DNA from: CAYZJV01 sp049310885
Lineage (GTDB): Bacteria > Spirochaetota > Spirochaetia > Sphaerochaetales > Sphaerochaetaceae
Direction of reading: 5' to 3'
Assembly: GCF_049310885.1 (NCBI RefSeq)
Contig: NZ_JBMDYO010000001.1
Location: forward strand, 310,001-374,000
Length of the DNA: 64,000 nucleotides
A program made the position numbers and the translations under genes. This document shows, one piece after another, positions 44,994 through 54,377 of the stretch (the first letter of the stretch is position 1; every line of letters starts with the position of its first letter). The notes under the pieces are model-generated. The model searched no databases and had not been told where the DNA came from. It saw only the letters and a program-made list of their open reading frames with translations.

Positions 44994-47937
44994 TCGCCTT
45001 GGAATCCGTTCTTCCTTCTCTCTTCTCTGGGGAACGAACTCACCAAAATCGATCATCGATTATCTTTCAACCCAGGGATGTAAGACAATCTCAATCACCG
45101 ATCGGGATAATCTTTATGGATTGCATGAAATCCGGCAAGAGGCGGCATCACACCACATAAAGATGGTCATCGGGGTCCAACTGGTAGTTGGAAAAGAGTC
45201 TATTTTTGCATTCGTACGGACTAAAAGAGGATATTCTCGTTTATGCACGATCCTTTCAAGACGACAACAAGAAGTCGAATTCGACTATATGACAGCCCTG
45301 ACTACCGATACACAGGGGCTTATACTCGCTACAGCTTCCCCTTCTCTCTTGAAACGACTAGCCAAAAAGGTGGTTGAGCTCTACGGGGCTATAACACCGT
45401 ATGATTGGGGTGTCATCTCTACGGCAAGGAAGTTGGGCTTACCACTTGTAGCGATCGATGATGCTACGTTCCTCAAGCAGGAGGACCATAAGACCCACGC
45501 TGTGCTCCGCTCTATCGATCTGGGAAAAACGATAGGTATGCTTACCCAGCAACAGGTGGAATCGTCCGGGCATACCATCCTTTCCGCCTCCAAATATACC
45601 CAAGCATTCTCCTCTTGGCCTGAGGCAGTACAGGCAAGTGATGCTATAGCTGACGAGTGTGCCGATATTCCTCTTTTCGATTCCTTTGTCTTCCCCGCAT
45701 ACCCTGTTGCCGACAGTAATCCACAGCAAGAACTCCGCAAAAGGGTCCTCTTGGGCGCCGAACGTCGCTATGGTGAGTTATCGGATGCAATTTTAGGACG
45801 TATCGATTATGAAATGGATATTATCGTAAGGAAAGGATTCGCCCCCTACTTTCTGGTCATGGATGATATCGTTTCTATGGCAAGCAGGACTTGTGGACGA
45901 GGTTCCGGTGCGGCTTCCATCGTATCCTATGCGCTGGAAATAACCAATGTCGACCCGATAGCACACAACCTCTATTTTGAACGGTTTTTAACCATGGCAA
46001 GGACAGATCCTCCCGATATTGATGTCGATTTTGCTTGGGATGAACGGGATGAAATCCTGCAGGAGGTCATAAGACGTTTTGGGAGAGAACATTGCGCCAG
46101 GGTGGCAAACCATAATCGGTTCAGATTTCGTTCCGCCCTAAGAGAGACAGCGAAAGCCTACGGAATCCCCGACTCCGATATCACCCGTGTTGAACGCAAG
46201 TTCTACGAATCGGGTCTTTCCACCATAGAAGTAGAAGATCCCTTATGGCATACAATCGGAGCCACAGCAACGAGAATCGAAGGACTCCCCAGAGGACTAT
46301 CCATGCATTGTGGAGGGATGGTCATTACCCCAGATCGGATTGAAACCTATGTTCCCGTCGAGAAATCGGCAGAAGGGTACCCCTTGTTGGCATGGGAAAA
46401 GGAGGGCACCGAAGCCGCAGGATTGGTAAAAATAGATCTGCTGGGTAATCGCTCGCTTGCCGTAATACGAGATGCCCTACAGAATTTACGAGAACAGGGG
46501 ATCGAAATAGATGAACAGACATGGAGACCTGCCGAAGATTCCGCCACCATAGCAGCCTTGTCCCGGGGAGATTCCATTGGAGTCTTTTATATTGAATCAC
46601 CGGCTATGCGGCAGTTACAGAAAAAGACAGGGAGAGGCGATTTTGCCCATATAGTCATCCATTCTTCAATCATCAGACCAGCAGCAAATGCTTTCATCAA
46701 TGAATATGTCAGAAGACTGAAAGGTGAGGCTTGGGATCCCTTGCATCCTCTTCTCGCTTCGATTTTAGACGAGACATATGGAATCCTCTGCTATCAGGAG
46801 GATGTATCTAAGACTGCAGTGGCTCTCGCCGGTTTCAATGAAGCAGATGCCGATGCACTCAGGAAAGTAATCGCTAAAAAAGCTAGTGGGGAAAAGTTAG
46901 ATAGATATAGGGAGGAATTCTTCAACGGCTGTAGAGAGCACCAAGTAAAAGAGGAGACTATTGTCAAAATTTGGGAAATGATGCTCTCCTTCGAGGGATA
47001 CTCGTTCTGTAAACCACATTCGGCATCGTATGCCATGGTATCATTCCAATCAGCTTTTCTCAGAGTACACTACCCTGCTGCTTTCATGGCTGCAGTACTC
47101 TCAAATGGTGGTGGGTATTATGTTCCCCAGGCCTACATAAGTGAAGCCCGAAGAATGGGCTTATGGGTTCAGGGTCCAGACATTAACCAAAGCCGTTTCC
47201 GATATCATGCAGAAGGATCTTCGATCATCATTGGTTTCATGGCTATCGCAAACCTCTCCAAATCGGCTGTAACTTCAATACTCCAGGAAAGGAACAGAGA
47301 TGGCGATTTCGTTTCTCTGGAAGAGGCAGCTAGTCGCCTTTCCCTTCAGAGGGATGACTATGTATCCCTAGTTGCAGCAGGTGTTTTTGACTCACTAGCC
47401 CCTACAACTCCGAGAAGTGGTCAAATCCGGCGTCTTCTGACAACAAAAACAGCAGGAAGAGATGACAAATCATCTCAGGGACTCTTATTCAATGTCGAAA
47501 CCTCCCCCACCATAAAAACAATGCGGACAGAGGTACAACCAATCCAGAAAGGAAAGACTGAAGCAGAGCTCAGACGTGAGTTCGAGGCTCTGGGATTCTT
47601 GCGACAGCACCATCCACTCATGCTTTGGGCTGGGCAAATCGCGAGGATCCCAAGAATCAGGGCAATGGAGATGGCCTCATTCAAGGGGAAACAAATATCA
47701 CTACTCGGTTGGCCGATTACCCGCAAGACTGTATGGACAAAGCAAGGCTTGCCGATGGACTTCATCTCTTTTGAGGACGAAAGTGCACTCTACGAGACTA
47801 TTCTTTTCCCCCAGCTTCATGAAAAGTATCGAAAACTGCTCTATAGCCAACGTCCATTGATAATTCGGGGAACAGTAAGCGATGATATGGGTGCCCTCTA
47901 TGTGGAAATCAGTGCAATCAGTCCAATAATGCTCTAA
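44986..47937 (+). CDS. dnaE2: error-prone DNA polymerase DnaE2/ImuC
   Basis: The 983-residue protein is a C-family polymerase. Its PHP domain begins SRLGIRSSFSLLWGTNSPKSI and has ITDRDNLYG, the form found in DnaE2/ImuC (Arg in place of a metal-ligand His). The polymerase aspartates are kept: DPPDIDVDFAWDERDE and VKIDLLGNRSL. A helix-hairpin-helix and OB-fold follow. It is shorter than replicative DnaE (about 1,160), as expected for DnaE2. It should copy past lesions with ImuB. The ATG at 44986 overlaps the imuB stop. Confidence 0.88.
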   Translation: MHSRLGIRSSFSLLWGTNSPKSIIDYLSTQGCKTISITDRDNLYGLHEIRQEAASHHIKMVIGVQLVVGKESIFAFVRTKRGYSRLCTILSRRQQEVEFDYMTALTTDTQGLILATASPSLLKRLAKKVVELYGAITPYDWGVISTARKLGLPLVAIDDATFLKQEDHKTHAVLRSIDLGKTIGMLTQQQVESSGHTILSASKYTQAFSSWPEAVQASDAIADECADIPLFDSFVFPAYPVADSNPQQELRKRVLLGAERRYGELSDAILGRIDYEMDIIVRKGFAPYFLVMDDIVSMASRTCGRGSGAASIVSYALEITNVDPIAHNLYFERFLTMARTDPPDIDVDFAWDERDEILQEVIRRFGREHCARVANHNRFRFRSALRETAKAYGIPDSDITRVERKFYESGLSTIEVEDPLWHTIGATATRIEGLPRGLSMHCGGMVITPDRIETYVPVEKSAEGYPLLAWEKEGTEAAGLVKIDLLGNRSLAVIRDALQNLREQGIEIDEQTWRPAEDSATIAALSRGDSIGVFYIESPAMRQLQKKTGRGDFAHIVIHSSIIRPAANAFINEYVRRLKGEAWDPLHPLLASILDETYGILCYQEDVSKTAVALAGFNEADADALRKVIAKKASGEKLDRYREEFFNGCREHQVKEETIVKIWEMMLSFEGYSFCKPHSASYAMVSFQSAFLRVHYPAAFMAAVLSNGGGYYVPQAYISEARRMGLWVQGPDINQSRFRYHAEGSSIIIGFMAIANLSKSAVTSILQERNRDGDFVSLEEAASRLSLQRDDYVSLVAAGVFDSLAPTTPRSGQIRRLLTTKTAGRDDKSSQGLLFNVETSPTIKTMRTEVQPIQKGKTEAELRREFEALGFLRQHHPLMLWAGQIARIPRIRAMEMASFKGKQISLLGWPITRKTVWTKQGLPMDFISFEDESALYETILFPQLHEKYRKLLYSQRPLIIRGTVSDDMGALYVEISAISPIML

Positions 47938-47974
47938 AAAGGGGATTCCATAATTATATTATTTCCAATAAATT

Positions 47975-48003
47975 TTTACAGAATCCAAAACATGCGTTAC
48001 AAT
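47975..48003 (+). promoter_or_regulatory. promoter of the nqr operon
   Basis: TTTACA (47975-47980), 17-base spacer, TACAAT (47998-48003). The -10 box covers an in-frame ATG at 48002, so that ATG cannot be the start of this transcript. Confidence 0.65.
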
Positions 48004-48028
48004 GGAACAAAATCAGAGGGAGGAAACG

Positions 48029-48979
48029 GTGAAAATCCAAAAACAACAGGTAATGCGGAATGTCCTGTTCGCATTATCTCCATTGTGTCTTGCAGCTATC
48101 TATCTCTATGGTTGGCGATTCCTTGCCGTACTGGCAATAGTTGTGGCAACAGGACTGCTGAGTGAATGGCTGATGGCTAAACGCTATCAACTGAAAATGA
48201 CCGAATCGGTCTTCGTTTCGAGTGTATTGTTCGCACTTTCATTACCACCAGGCATACCACTTTGGATAGCCGCTGTGGGTATCGCATTTGGTATAGTCTT
48301 CGGCAAAATGGTATTTGGAGGCTTTGGAAAGAATGTATTCAATCCAGCGATAACAGCAAGAGCATTCGTCTATATCAGTTTTGGCGTTCCTATGACAGCA
48401 CGATTCCTAGCGCCCCAAACCACTATAAATTGGTTTCCTGCAGGATTCGGCACATGGCTCACCACGGCCGACAGCGTCTCGGCAGCAACTCCGATGGCAA
48501 CCAAATCCGTACCGTATCTAGACCTTCTATTAGGAAATATCAGCGGAAGTTTTGGTGAAACTTCGGCCATCCTGATTCTCCTCGGTGGACTGTACATCGT
48601 ATATAAAAAAGCCGCCAACTGGAAGATTGTCGTAGGATCCATCTCATCCTTCCTTATTCTGCAGACTATCCTTTGGTTAGCGGGCCATCCCAATGCAGCG
48701 GATCCACTGTATGCTCTTGCAAGCGGCTCTTTCCTTCTTGGAGCATTTTTCATGATTACGGATCCCATTTCATCTTCTCAATCGACCGATCCTGGCCGTT
48801 GGGTATACGGAATCCTATTTGGATTGCTCACCGTAGTGATCCGTGTATTTGCAAACTGGGCTGAAGGAGTTACATTCGCCATCCTCTTGGTGAATATGTT
48901 CGGTCCATTGTTCGACTACTATTTCAAGCAACGCAAATCCAAGCAGAAGGCTAAGGCTAAAGCGGGAGGTGCTGCATGA
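48029..48979 (+). CDS. nqrB: NqrB/RnfD-type flavinylated membrane subunit
   Basis: The 316-residue protein has about nine helices and the FMN-attachment region ADSVSAATPMA, where the Thr is probably flavinylated, plus FGKNVFNPAITARAFVYISF. It is closer in length to RnfD than to full NqrB (about 410). It is a Na+-path subunit of the Nqr/Rnf redox pump. The start is a GTG at 48029 with GGGAGG five bases upstream, chosen over the ATG at 48002. Its stop overlaps the next start as ATGA. Confidence 0.85.
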   Translation: MKIQKQQVMRNVLFALSPLCLAAIYLYGWRFLAVLAIVVATGLLSEWLMAKRYQLKMTESVFVSSVLFALSLPPGIPLWIAAVGIAFGIVFGKMVFGGFGKNVFNPAITARAFVYISFGVPMTARFLAPQTTINWFPAGFGTWLTTADSVSAATPMATKSVPYLDLLLGNISGSFGETSAILILLGGLYIVYKKAANWKIVVGSISSFLILQTILWLAGHPNAADPLYALASGSFLLGAFFMITDPISSSQSTDPGRWVYGILFGLLTVVIRVFANWAEGVTFAILLVNMFGPLFDYYFKQRKSKQKAKAKAGGAA

Positions 48980-49569
48980 AAACTGAAAGTTTTTATACCA
49001 AACGGATCCACCCCCTTGTTGTCATGGCATTGGTCACTGTTGCCTGTATTGTAGTTACGGCATCCCTTCATCTCTCAACATTAGAGCGGGTAGAGACCAA
49101 TGAACAGTTCTTCCTGTATAGAAGTATTTTGGATGCCGCTGGAATTTCCCACGATGGGCAACCGGCTTCTGTTGCATCTCTTTACCAAGAACAGGTTAAT
49201 GAAGATTCGGGCATTTACCATGCCGAGACAGCCGATGGTGGAAAGCGGCATGTGATAGAGATTACAGGACCAGGTCTTTGGGGGCCGATTACCATCATGA
49301 TAGGATTTGAAGACGATCTGAAGACGATCTCTGGTGTCTCCATCGTGAGTCAGAATGAGACTCCCGGACTTGGTGCTAGAATAGAAGAACCATGGTTTAC
49401 CGCACAATTCGCAGGCAGGCAGGGACCATTCCGTATCGTGGAAGAGGGAACCGCCGATGCTGCTGATGAGATCGATTCGATCACGGGAGCTACCAGGACA
49501 AGCGAATCCTTTAGGAATATCGTTAATAGAGCTGTCGCAGATAGCGACTCGATCTCGAGGGGGCAATAA
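48976..49569 (+). CDS. nqrC: NqrC/RnfG-type FMN-binding subunit
   Basis: The 197-residue protein has one N-terminal membrane helix and an extracytoplasmic FMN-binding domain. The flavin motif is DSITGATRTSESF, with the Thr as the expected phosphoester site. Other landmarks are GLWGPITIMIGF and VSQNETPGLGARI. It carries electrons between the membrane subunits. It is followed one base later by nqrD. Flavinylation would need an ApbE transferase, which is not in the window. Confidence 0.9.
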   Translation: MKTESFYTKRIHPLVVMALVTVACIVVTASLHLSTLERVETNEQFFLYRSILDAAGISHDGQPASVASLYQEQVNEDSGIYHAETADGGKRHVIEITGPGLWGPITIMIGFEDDLKTISGVSIVSQNETPGLGARIEEPWFTAQFAGRQGPFRIVEEGTADAADEIDSITGATRTSESFRNIVNRAVADSDSISRGQ

Positions 49570-49570
49570 T

Positions 49571-50182
49571 ATGGCTGCAGGAATGATGAAAAAAACATTT
49601 TTGGCCCCATTGGGGAAAGATAATCCGGTCTTTGTACAAATTTTAGGAATTTGTTCCACCTTGGCGGTCACCAACAAACTAGAGAATACAATGGTTATGT
49701 CCCTAGGTGTGATATTTACATTGGCACTCTCCAGCTTAACACTCTCGATGTTAAGGAAATGGATTCCATCCCGCATCCGCATGATGGTGGAGACCATGAT
49801 AATAGCTACCTATGTCATCATCGTCGATATCGTGCTCAAGGCCTACTATCCTGAGATGTGGAAACAACTGGGACCATATGTAGGTTTGATTATCACAAAC
49901 TGTATCGTCATGGGCCGAATTGAGGCTTTCGCTCTCCAGAACAAGCCCTCGCTCTCACTCATAGATGGACTAGCTAGTGGCTTAGGATATGCATATGTTC
50001 TTCTGATCATAGCATTCTTCCGTGAACTGCTTGGGACAGGAACCCTTTGGGGAATCCAGATCCTTGGTTCTTGGTGGACTAGCTGGGCAATCATGATCAT
50101 GCCGCCGGGAGGATTCTTCATGCTGGCGATATTCATGTGGATTGTCCGTGAAGCAATTTTCAAGGAGGGCAGCCATGAGTGA
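49571..50182 (+). CDS. nqrD: NqrD/RnfE-type membrane subunit
   Basis: The 203-residue protein has six helices and the family pattern NPVFVQILGICSTLAVTNKLEN near the start and LGPYVGLIITNCIVMGRIEAFA later. Each half helps hold a membrane-buried iron centre with NqrE through conserved Cys (ICST, TNCIV). The ATG at 49571 is one base after the nqrC stop; a longer frame overlaps nqrC and is rejected. It overlaps nqrE by eight bases. Confidence 0.92.
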   Translation: MAAGMMKKTFLAPLGKDNPVFVQILGICSTLAVTNKLENTMVMSLGVIFTLALSSLTLSMLRKWIPSRIRMMVETMIIATYVIIVDIVLKAYYPEMWKQLGPYVGLIITNCIVMGRIEAFALQNKPSLSLIDGLASGLGYAYVLLIIAFFRELLGTGTLWGIQILGSWWTSWAIMIMPPGGFFMLAIFMWIVREAIFKEGSHE

Positions 50183-50768
50183 GTTTTTGTTTCCCCTAGC
50201 CGTATTCTTTGCAGCGATCTTTACTAACAACATCCTGCTTACAAACTATCTGGGCATGTGCTCATTCCTCTCCGTATCGAAGGAATTAGAGACATCAGCT
50301 GGCCTCGGTATCGCCGTCACCTTTGTACTTGCTGTGACTACAGCGATCAACTGGGTGGTCTATCATTTCCTATTGGTACCATTCCAGCTTGAGTACTTAC
50401 GATTCATTGTTTTCATTATCGTCATAGCTGCCTTCGTACAGCTGATTGAGATGGTGATCGAACGGTATAGCGAAGGACTCTACTTCGCATTGGGAATTTT
50501 CCTTCCCTTGATAACCGTGAACTGTGCAATTCTTGGTGTATCCCTGTTCATGGTCATTCGGGAATATTCCTTCATCACCAGCTTCTTCTTCGGCCTCGGT
50601 AGTGGACTCGGCTGGCTATTGGCTATCTTGGCGATGGCAGGAATTCGACAGCGACTGAAGACCGCGAAGATTCCCCCTGGACTTGAAGGTGCCGGTATCG
50701 CCCTAATTATCGCAGGATTCATGGCTATGGCATTCATGGGATTCTCCGGCATGATCACCATTTCATAG
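50175..50768 (+). CDS. nqrE: NqrE/RnfA-type membrane subunit
   Basis: The 197-residue, six-helix protein has TNNILLTNYLGMCSFLSVSKE near the start and LPLITVNCAILGVSLFM in the second half. The Cys in each forms the intramembrane iron site shared with NqrD. GGAGGGC stands just before the ATG at 50175. It belongs to the Na+-translocating core of the pump. Confidence 0.92.
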   Translation: MSEFLFPLAVFFAAIFTNNILLTNYLGMCSFLSVSKELETSAGLGIAVTFVLAVTTAINWVVYHFLLVPFQLEYLRFIVFIIVIAAFVQLIEMVIERYSEGLYFALGIFLPLITVNCAILGVSLFMVIREYSFITSFFFGLGSGLGWLLAILAMAGIRQRLKTAKIPPGLEGAGIALIIAGFMAMAFMGFSGMITIS

Positions 50769-50778
50769 GGAGGCGAAG

Positions 50779-51882
50779 ATGATTGCATCATTATTGATCA
50801 GTGTACTGGTAATTACTGCGATTTCAGTCGTCCTTGCCCTACTTATGGTGATAGCCGATGCCACTGTAGGAAACTATGGCGTAGTAAAAATCAATATCAA
50901 CGACAAAAAGGAACTGGAGGTCGCCGGTGGGCAGCCTCTTTTGAAAGCATTGAATAGCGAAGGGGTCTTTATTCCGAGCGCTTGCGGTGGACGTGGTTCC
51001 TGTGGACTTTGTAAAGTCCGGGTTATCGAGGGTGGAGGGAATTACCTACCAACGGAATTACCATGGATATCGGAGGAGGAGAAGAAAAACCAAGTACGAC
51101 TCTCCTGTCAGTTCAAGGTAAAGAATGATGTCTCCATCATGATCCCCGAAGAACTGTTCTCGGTACGCCAATTCGAAACCAAGGTAGAGAGTATTCGTGA
51201 TTTGACCCACGATATCAAGGAAGTGAGACTTAAGCTCATTGAGCCTTCAGAAATTGAGATGCGAGCAGGACAGTTCATCCAATTCCAGGTACCAGCGTAT
51301 GAATTGACCGATGAACCAGTTTATAGAGCCTATTCGATGGCATCTGTCCCAAGCGATACGAACCATATCGAACTTGAGATACGACTTGTACCAAATGGTA
51401 TCTGTACAACCTATGTACATAAACACCTGAAAGAGGGAGATTCCGTAACAGTGAACGGACCCTACGGTGAATTCTTCCTCCGTGATACCGATAGAGATAT
51501 CATCTGTATCGCTGGAGGCTCTGGAATGGCTCCCTTGAAGTCTATACTCTTGGATATGGCAGAAAAGAAGAGTCCACGCAAAGCACGTTATTTCTTTGGT
51601 GCCAGAACCGGAAAAGACCTATTCCTGCTCGATGAGATGAAAGCTCTTGAGGATAGGATGGAGAACTTTAAATTCATTCCAGCTCTTAGCGAACCACAAC
51701 CTGAGGATAATTGGTCTGGAGAGACTGGCCTTATTACCGATGTAGTAAAACGGATGACCGAAAACGCCTCTGAAAGCGAAGCGTATCTGTGCGGTAGTCC
51801 TGGAATGATCGATGCCTGTATCAAGGTCTTGCAGGAATTAGGCATGCCAGAAGAACGGATCTACTATGATAAATTCGCTTGA
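50779..51882 (+). CDS. nqrF: NqrF, NADH-oxidising subunit
   Basis: The 367-residue protein has an N-terminal membrane helix, a [2Fe-2S] ferredoxin domain (SACGGRGSCGLCKVRV, then LSCQ), an FAD domain (YRAYSMAS for flavin binding, CTTYVHK) and an NADH domain (AGGSGMAPLKSIL, LCGSPGMIDACIKVL). This subunit is specific to Nqr; Rnf complexes do not have it. It feeds electrons from NADH into NqrB-E. GGGAGGCGA precedes the ATG. Confidence 0.92.
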   Translation: MIASLLISVLVITAISVVLALLMVIADATVGNYGVVKININDKKELEVAGGQPLLKALNSEGVFIPSACGGRGSCGLCKVRVIEGGGNYLPTELPWISEEEKKNQVRLSCQFKVKNDVSIMIPEELFSVRQFETKVESIRDLTHDIKEVRLKLIEPSEIEMRAGQFIQFQVPAYELTDEPVYRAYSMASVPSDTNHIELEIRLVPNGICTTYVHKHLKEGDSVTVNGPYGEFFLRDTDRDIICIAGGSGMAPLKSILLDMAEKKSPRKARYFFGARTGKDLFLLDEMKALEDRMENFKFIPALSEPQPEDNWSGETGLITDVVKRMTENASESEAYLCGSPGMIDACIKVLQELGMPEERIYYDKFA

Positions 51883-51903
51883 TTCGTTGGGAGGAACATG
51901 AGT

Positions 51904-52362
51904 ATGAAACAAACACCCGGATATGATGCAATACAGCGACAGATGGCTCCAGGAGTCATAACTCTAGATGGTTTTCTTGGAACTGATACACGTAAGCTTA
52001 TCGACATCCTTAACGCGGATGACGCTATTGTACGACGTGCTGAAGTTACACATGAGGAGATTGCACAGCGGATGCAATACTTCAGGGATGCCGGTTTGGA
52101 TGGGCTAGGAGAGTTCATGACCATAGATGAAGAGTACGATGTGCGAGTAGATTCCGTTCGAGGAAAGCTTCCCTCTCCGTTTGGAGGACCCGGAATGTAT
52201 GAGAAGGTGAATACCACCGTAGTGAACAAGCGTCTTGGTAGGGAAGTTGTCTATACCGATCTACACATCCATTTCGTCCGTGACCACGGATTCTACGAAG
52301 GTAAAGGTTCCCCCTATCGGTTGGAGCCGGAAGAGTTGATTGCAGTCCTCGGGGTGAAGTAG
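51904..52362 (+). CDS. unknown protein at the end of the nqr operon
   Basis: The 152-residue protein is soluble with no signal peptide, cysteine-free in my reading, and ends with ELIAVLGVK. A notable central block reads RGKLPSPFGGPGMYEKVNTTVVNKRLGREVVYTDLHIHFVRDHGFYEGKGSPYRLEPEELIAVLG. The end is conserved-looking, with His and Tyr residues. I do not recognise the family. GGGAGG stands nine bases before the ATG at 51904 and three before an ATG at 51898, so I prefer 51904. It follows nqrF by about 20 bases on the same strand, so a role with the pump is plausible but unproven. Confidence 0.65.
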   Translation: MKQTPGYDAIQRQMAPGVITLDGFLGTDTRKLIDILNADDAIVRRAEVTHEEIAQRMQYFRDAGLDGLGEFMTIDEEYDVRVDSVRGKLPSPFGGPGMYEKVNTTVVNKRLGREVVYTDLHIHFVRDHGFYEGKGSPYRLEPEELIAVLGVK

Positions 52363-52363
52363 C

Positions 52364-54370
52364 CTATAGGGAATTCCAATCGAACTGAAGGACCTGCTCG
52401 ACGAACAGTCGTGTCAGGTCCTTATCAAATTGGGTGCCTGCACATGTTTTTAATTCTATCGCGGCTTGCCGATCCCCAATTGGCTCCCGGTATGTCCTTG
52501 CTGCTGTCATTGCATCGTAAGCATCGGCTATCGCGATTATTCTCGCTTCAAGTGGTATATCATCCCCTCTGAGTCCTCTGGGATAGCCCTTTCCATCCAT
52601 CCGCTCATGATGCGCTAGGACATAGTTGGCCATCTCACCTAATTCCCCAACTGATCCCAGAATCCGCCAACCAGTCTCAGGATGACGTCTGACGGCTTCC
52701 CACTCCCTAGGAGTAAGTTTCCCTTGCTTATTGAGAATGGATTCATCGATCGCTATCTTTCCAATATCATGAAGAAGGCCAGCTGTACGTAACTCAGCAA
52801 CTTTTTTCGTGCCAAGACCGGCGGCTTCAGCGATACGGACGACCAAAACACTTACCCGTCGGGAATGTAGTTCTTCTCGACGATTCTTCTCATGCAAGGT
52901 GCTGATTATGGTATTTATCGCCCTACTTCGGGTACTCGGGCTCTCGTTCAATTTACTCCAATTCAGACCATTTTCTGCCCTCTTTACCAGTTCGTTCAAA
53001 CTCTCGGAGACATGAGTCTTTACAGCAACCCCAAAGGACATGGTAACTGTTACATGATGGACCCCGATTTTCTCGATTTTCGAACTGATACGATTCGCAA
53101 TCTCCCATGCTTCGAGTTCTTCTGTCTTATCGCACAGGAGGGCAAATTCATCCCCTCCAAAACGGGAACAAACTATACAATCACGTCCTTCATCCTCGAT
53201 TACCCGTGCCACCTTGATAAGCAGATTGTCTCCTGCTTCACGCCCAAAAGCATCGTTTACCACCTTGAGTCCATTCAAATCACCGATAAGCAGAGCAAGT
53301 GGATAATCCTTCCGTTCATCGGCTTTCGCCAGCTCCTCTTCGAATGATTGCCGATTGTCCAATCCAGTGAGCACGTCGTGGCGGTTTGCCCATAGGATCG
53401 CCTGCTCCATCTCCTTCCTAGCGGTAATATCGGTAATCATACAAAGATGGAGAGGAGTACCCTTTGTTACGGCAGCAAGTTTGGTAACCGCCATATTCAC
53501 CCAAACGGATGTGCCATCGGGGCGGATATAGCGTTTATCCATCGTGAATGCAGGAATTTCATCTGCCATGAGACGATGCATCATTGCTTCGTCTTCAGCT
53601 AGATCATCGGGATGGGTAATCTCTTTCCAAGATTGACCATGATAGCCAATCTTTGTCATTCCAAGGATTTCAAGGAATTTCCTATTTACCGAAACGGGCG
53701 TTCCACTTTTTGAATCCGTTACTACGATACCCATGGGAGCCTGTTCGAACATCGCCTTGAACCACTGTTCGCTCTCTTCCAAGCGAAGGACCATCTTTAT
53801 CCTAAGCATCTGGTTATAGAGAAGCATCGAAAGGAAGTAGCTTCCCAAAGGATACACGAGCAGAATCGGAAGACTCAGACTCATGAATACTTGTGTACGT
53901 ATTTCGCCCGGCATGAACACCATACAAGCCAACATGACGATATGGACGATCAGTCCGACAAGATACAATTCGATGTGGTTCGTATACTTCGATTCCATGA
54001 ATCGATTGAATCTCAGATGGTGCCAAGCTACCCCGATACCACTCGCAGTCAGAATCACCAGAATTCCGGTCACCATTCCGCCTCCACCAATAATGATCCG
54101 GTAGGTCATCATGGCACAAGCTGCGATGCAAGTAGGTATGGCACCGAAGAACATCGCTGTGACTCCGAGAAGGATGGATCTTCCATCGAATACCACACCT
54201 GGGGACATTACCAAAGGACGAGACATAATGAGGATACCGACAGCGGCCAATATGAATCCCATCAGGAAAAGGAAGAGTCTGTCGTTTCGAAGCCTTCTTA
54301 TAGGGAGTGTCGCATAGATGACACTGATGGATAAAAGAAGTGAAATATTGTAGATAATATCGATTACCAT
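52364..54370 (-). CDS. membrane PAS-GGDEF-HD-GYP protein
   Basis: The 668-residue protein has five to six N-terminal helices of the 5TM-LytS type (DGRSILLGVTAMFFGAIPTCIAACAMMTYRIIIGGGGM), a PAS domain (WFKAMFEQAPMGIVVTD), GGDEF (RFGGDEFALL, intact, no I-site) and HD-GYP (HDIGKIAIDESILNK, HHERMDGKGYPRGL, ADAYDAMTAARTYREP). It could both make and break down cyclic-di-GMP, with the balance set by its membrane and PAS inputs. AGGAG precedes the ATG. It is the last of three such genes in tandem. Confidence 0.9.
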   Translation of the reverse strand: MVIDIIYNISLLLSISVIYATLPIRRLRNDRLFLFLMGFILAAVGILIMSRPLVMSPGVVFDGRSILLGVTAMFFGAIPTCIAACAMMTYRIIIGGGGMVTGILVILTASGIGVAWHHLRFNRFMESKYTNHIELYLVGLIVHIVMLACMVFMPGEIRTQVFMSLSLPILLVYPLGSYFLSMLLYNQMLRIKMVLRLEESEQWFKAMFEQAPMGIVVTDSKSGTPVSVNRKFLEILGMTKIGYHGQSWKEITHPDDLAEDEAMMHRLMADEIPAFTMDKRYIRPDGTSVWVNMAVTKLAAVTKGTPLHLCMITDITARKEMEQAILWANRHDVLTGLDNRQSFEEELAKADERKDYPLALLIGDLNGLKVVNDAFGREAGDNLLIKVARVIEDEGRDCIVCSRFGGDEFALLCDKTEELEAWEIANRISSKIEKIGVHHVTVTMSFGVAVKTHVSESLNELVKRAENGLNWSKLNESPSTRSRAINTIISTLHEKNRREELHSRRVSVLVVRIAEAAGLGTKKVAELRTAGLLHDIGKIAIDESILNKQGKLTPREWEAVRRHPETGWRILGSVGELGEMANYVLAHHERMDGKGYPRGLRGDDIPLEARIIAIADAYDAMTAARTYREPIGDRQAAIELKTCAGTQFDKDLTRLFVEQVLQFDWNSL

Positions 54371-54377
54371 AAATCTC

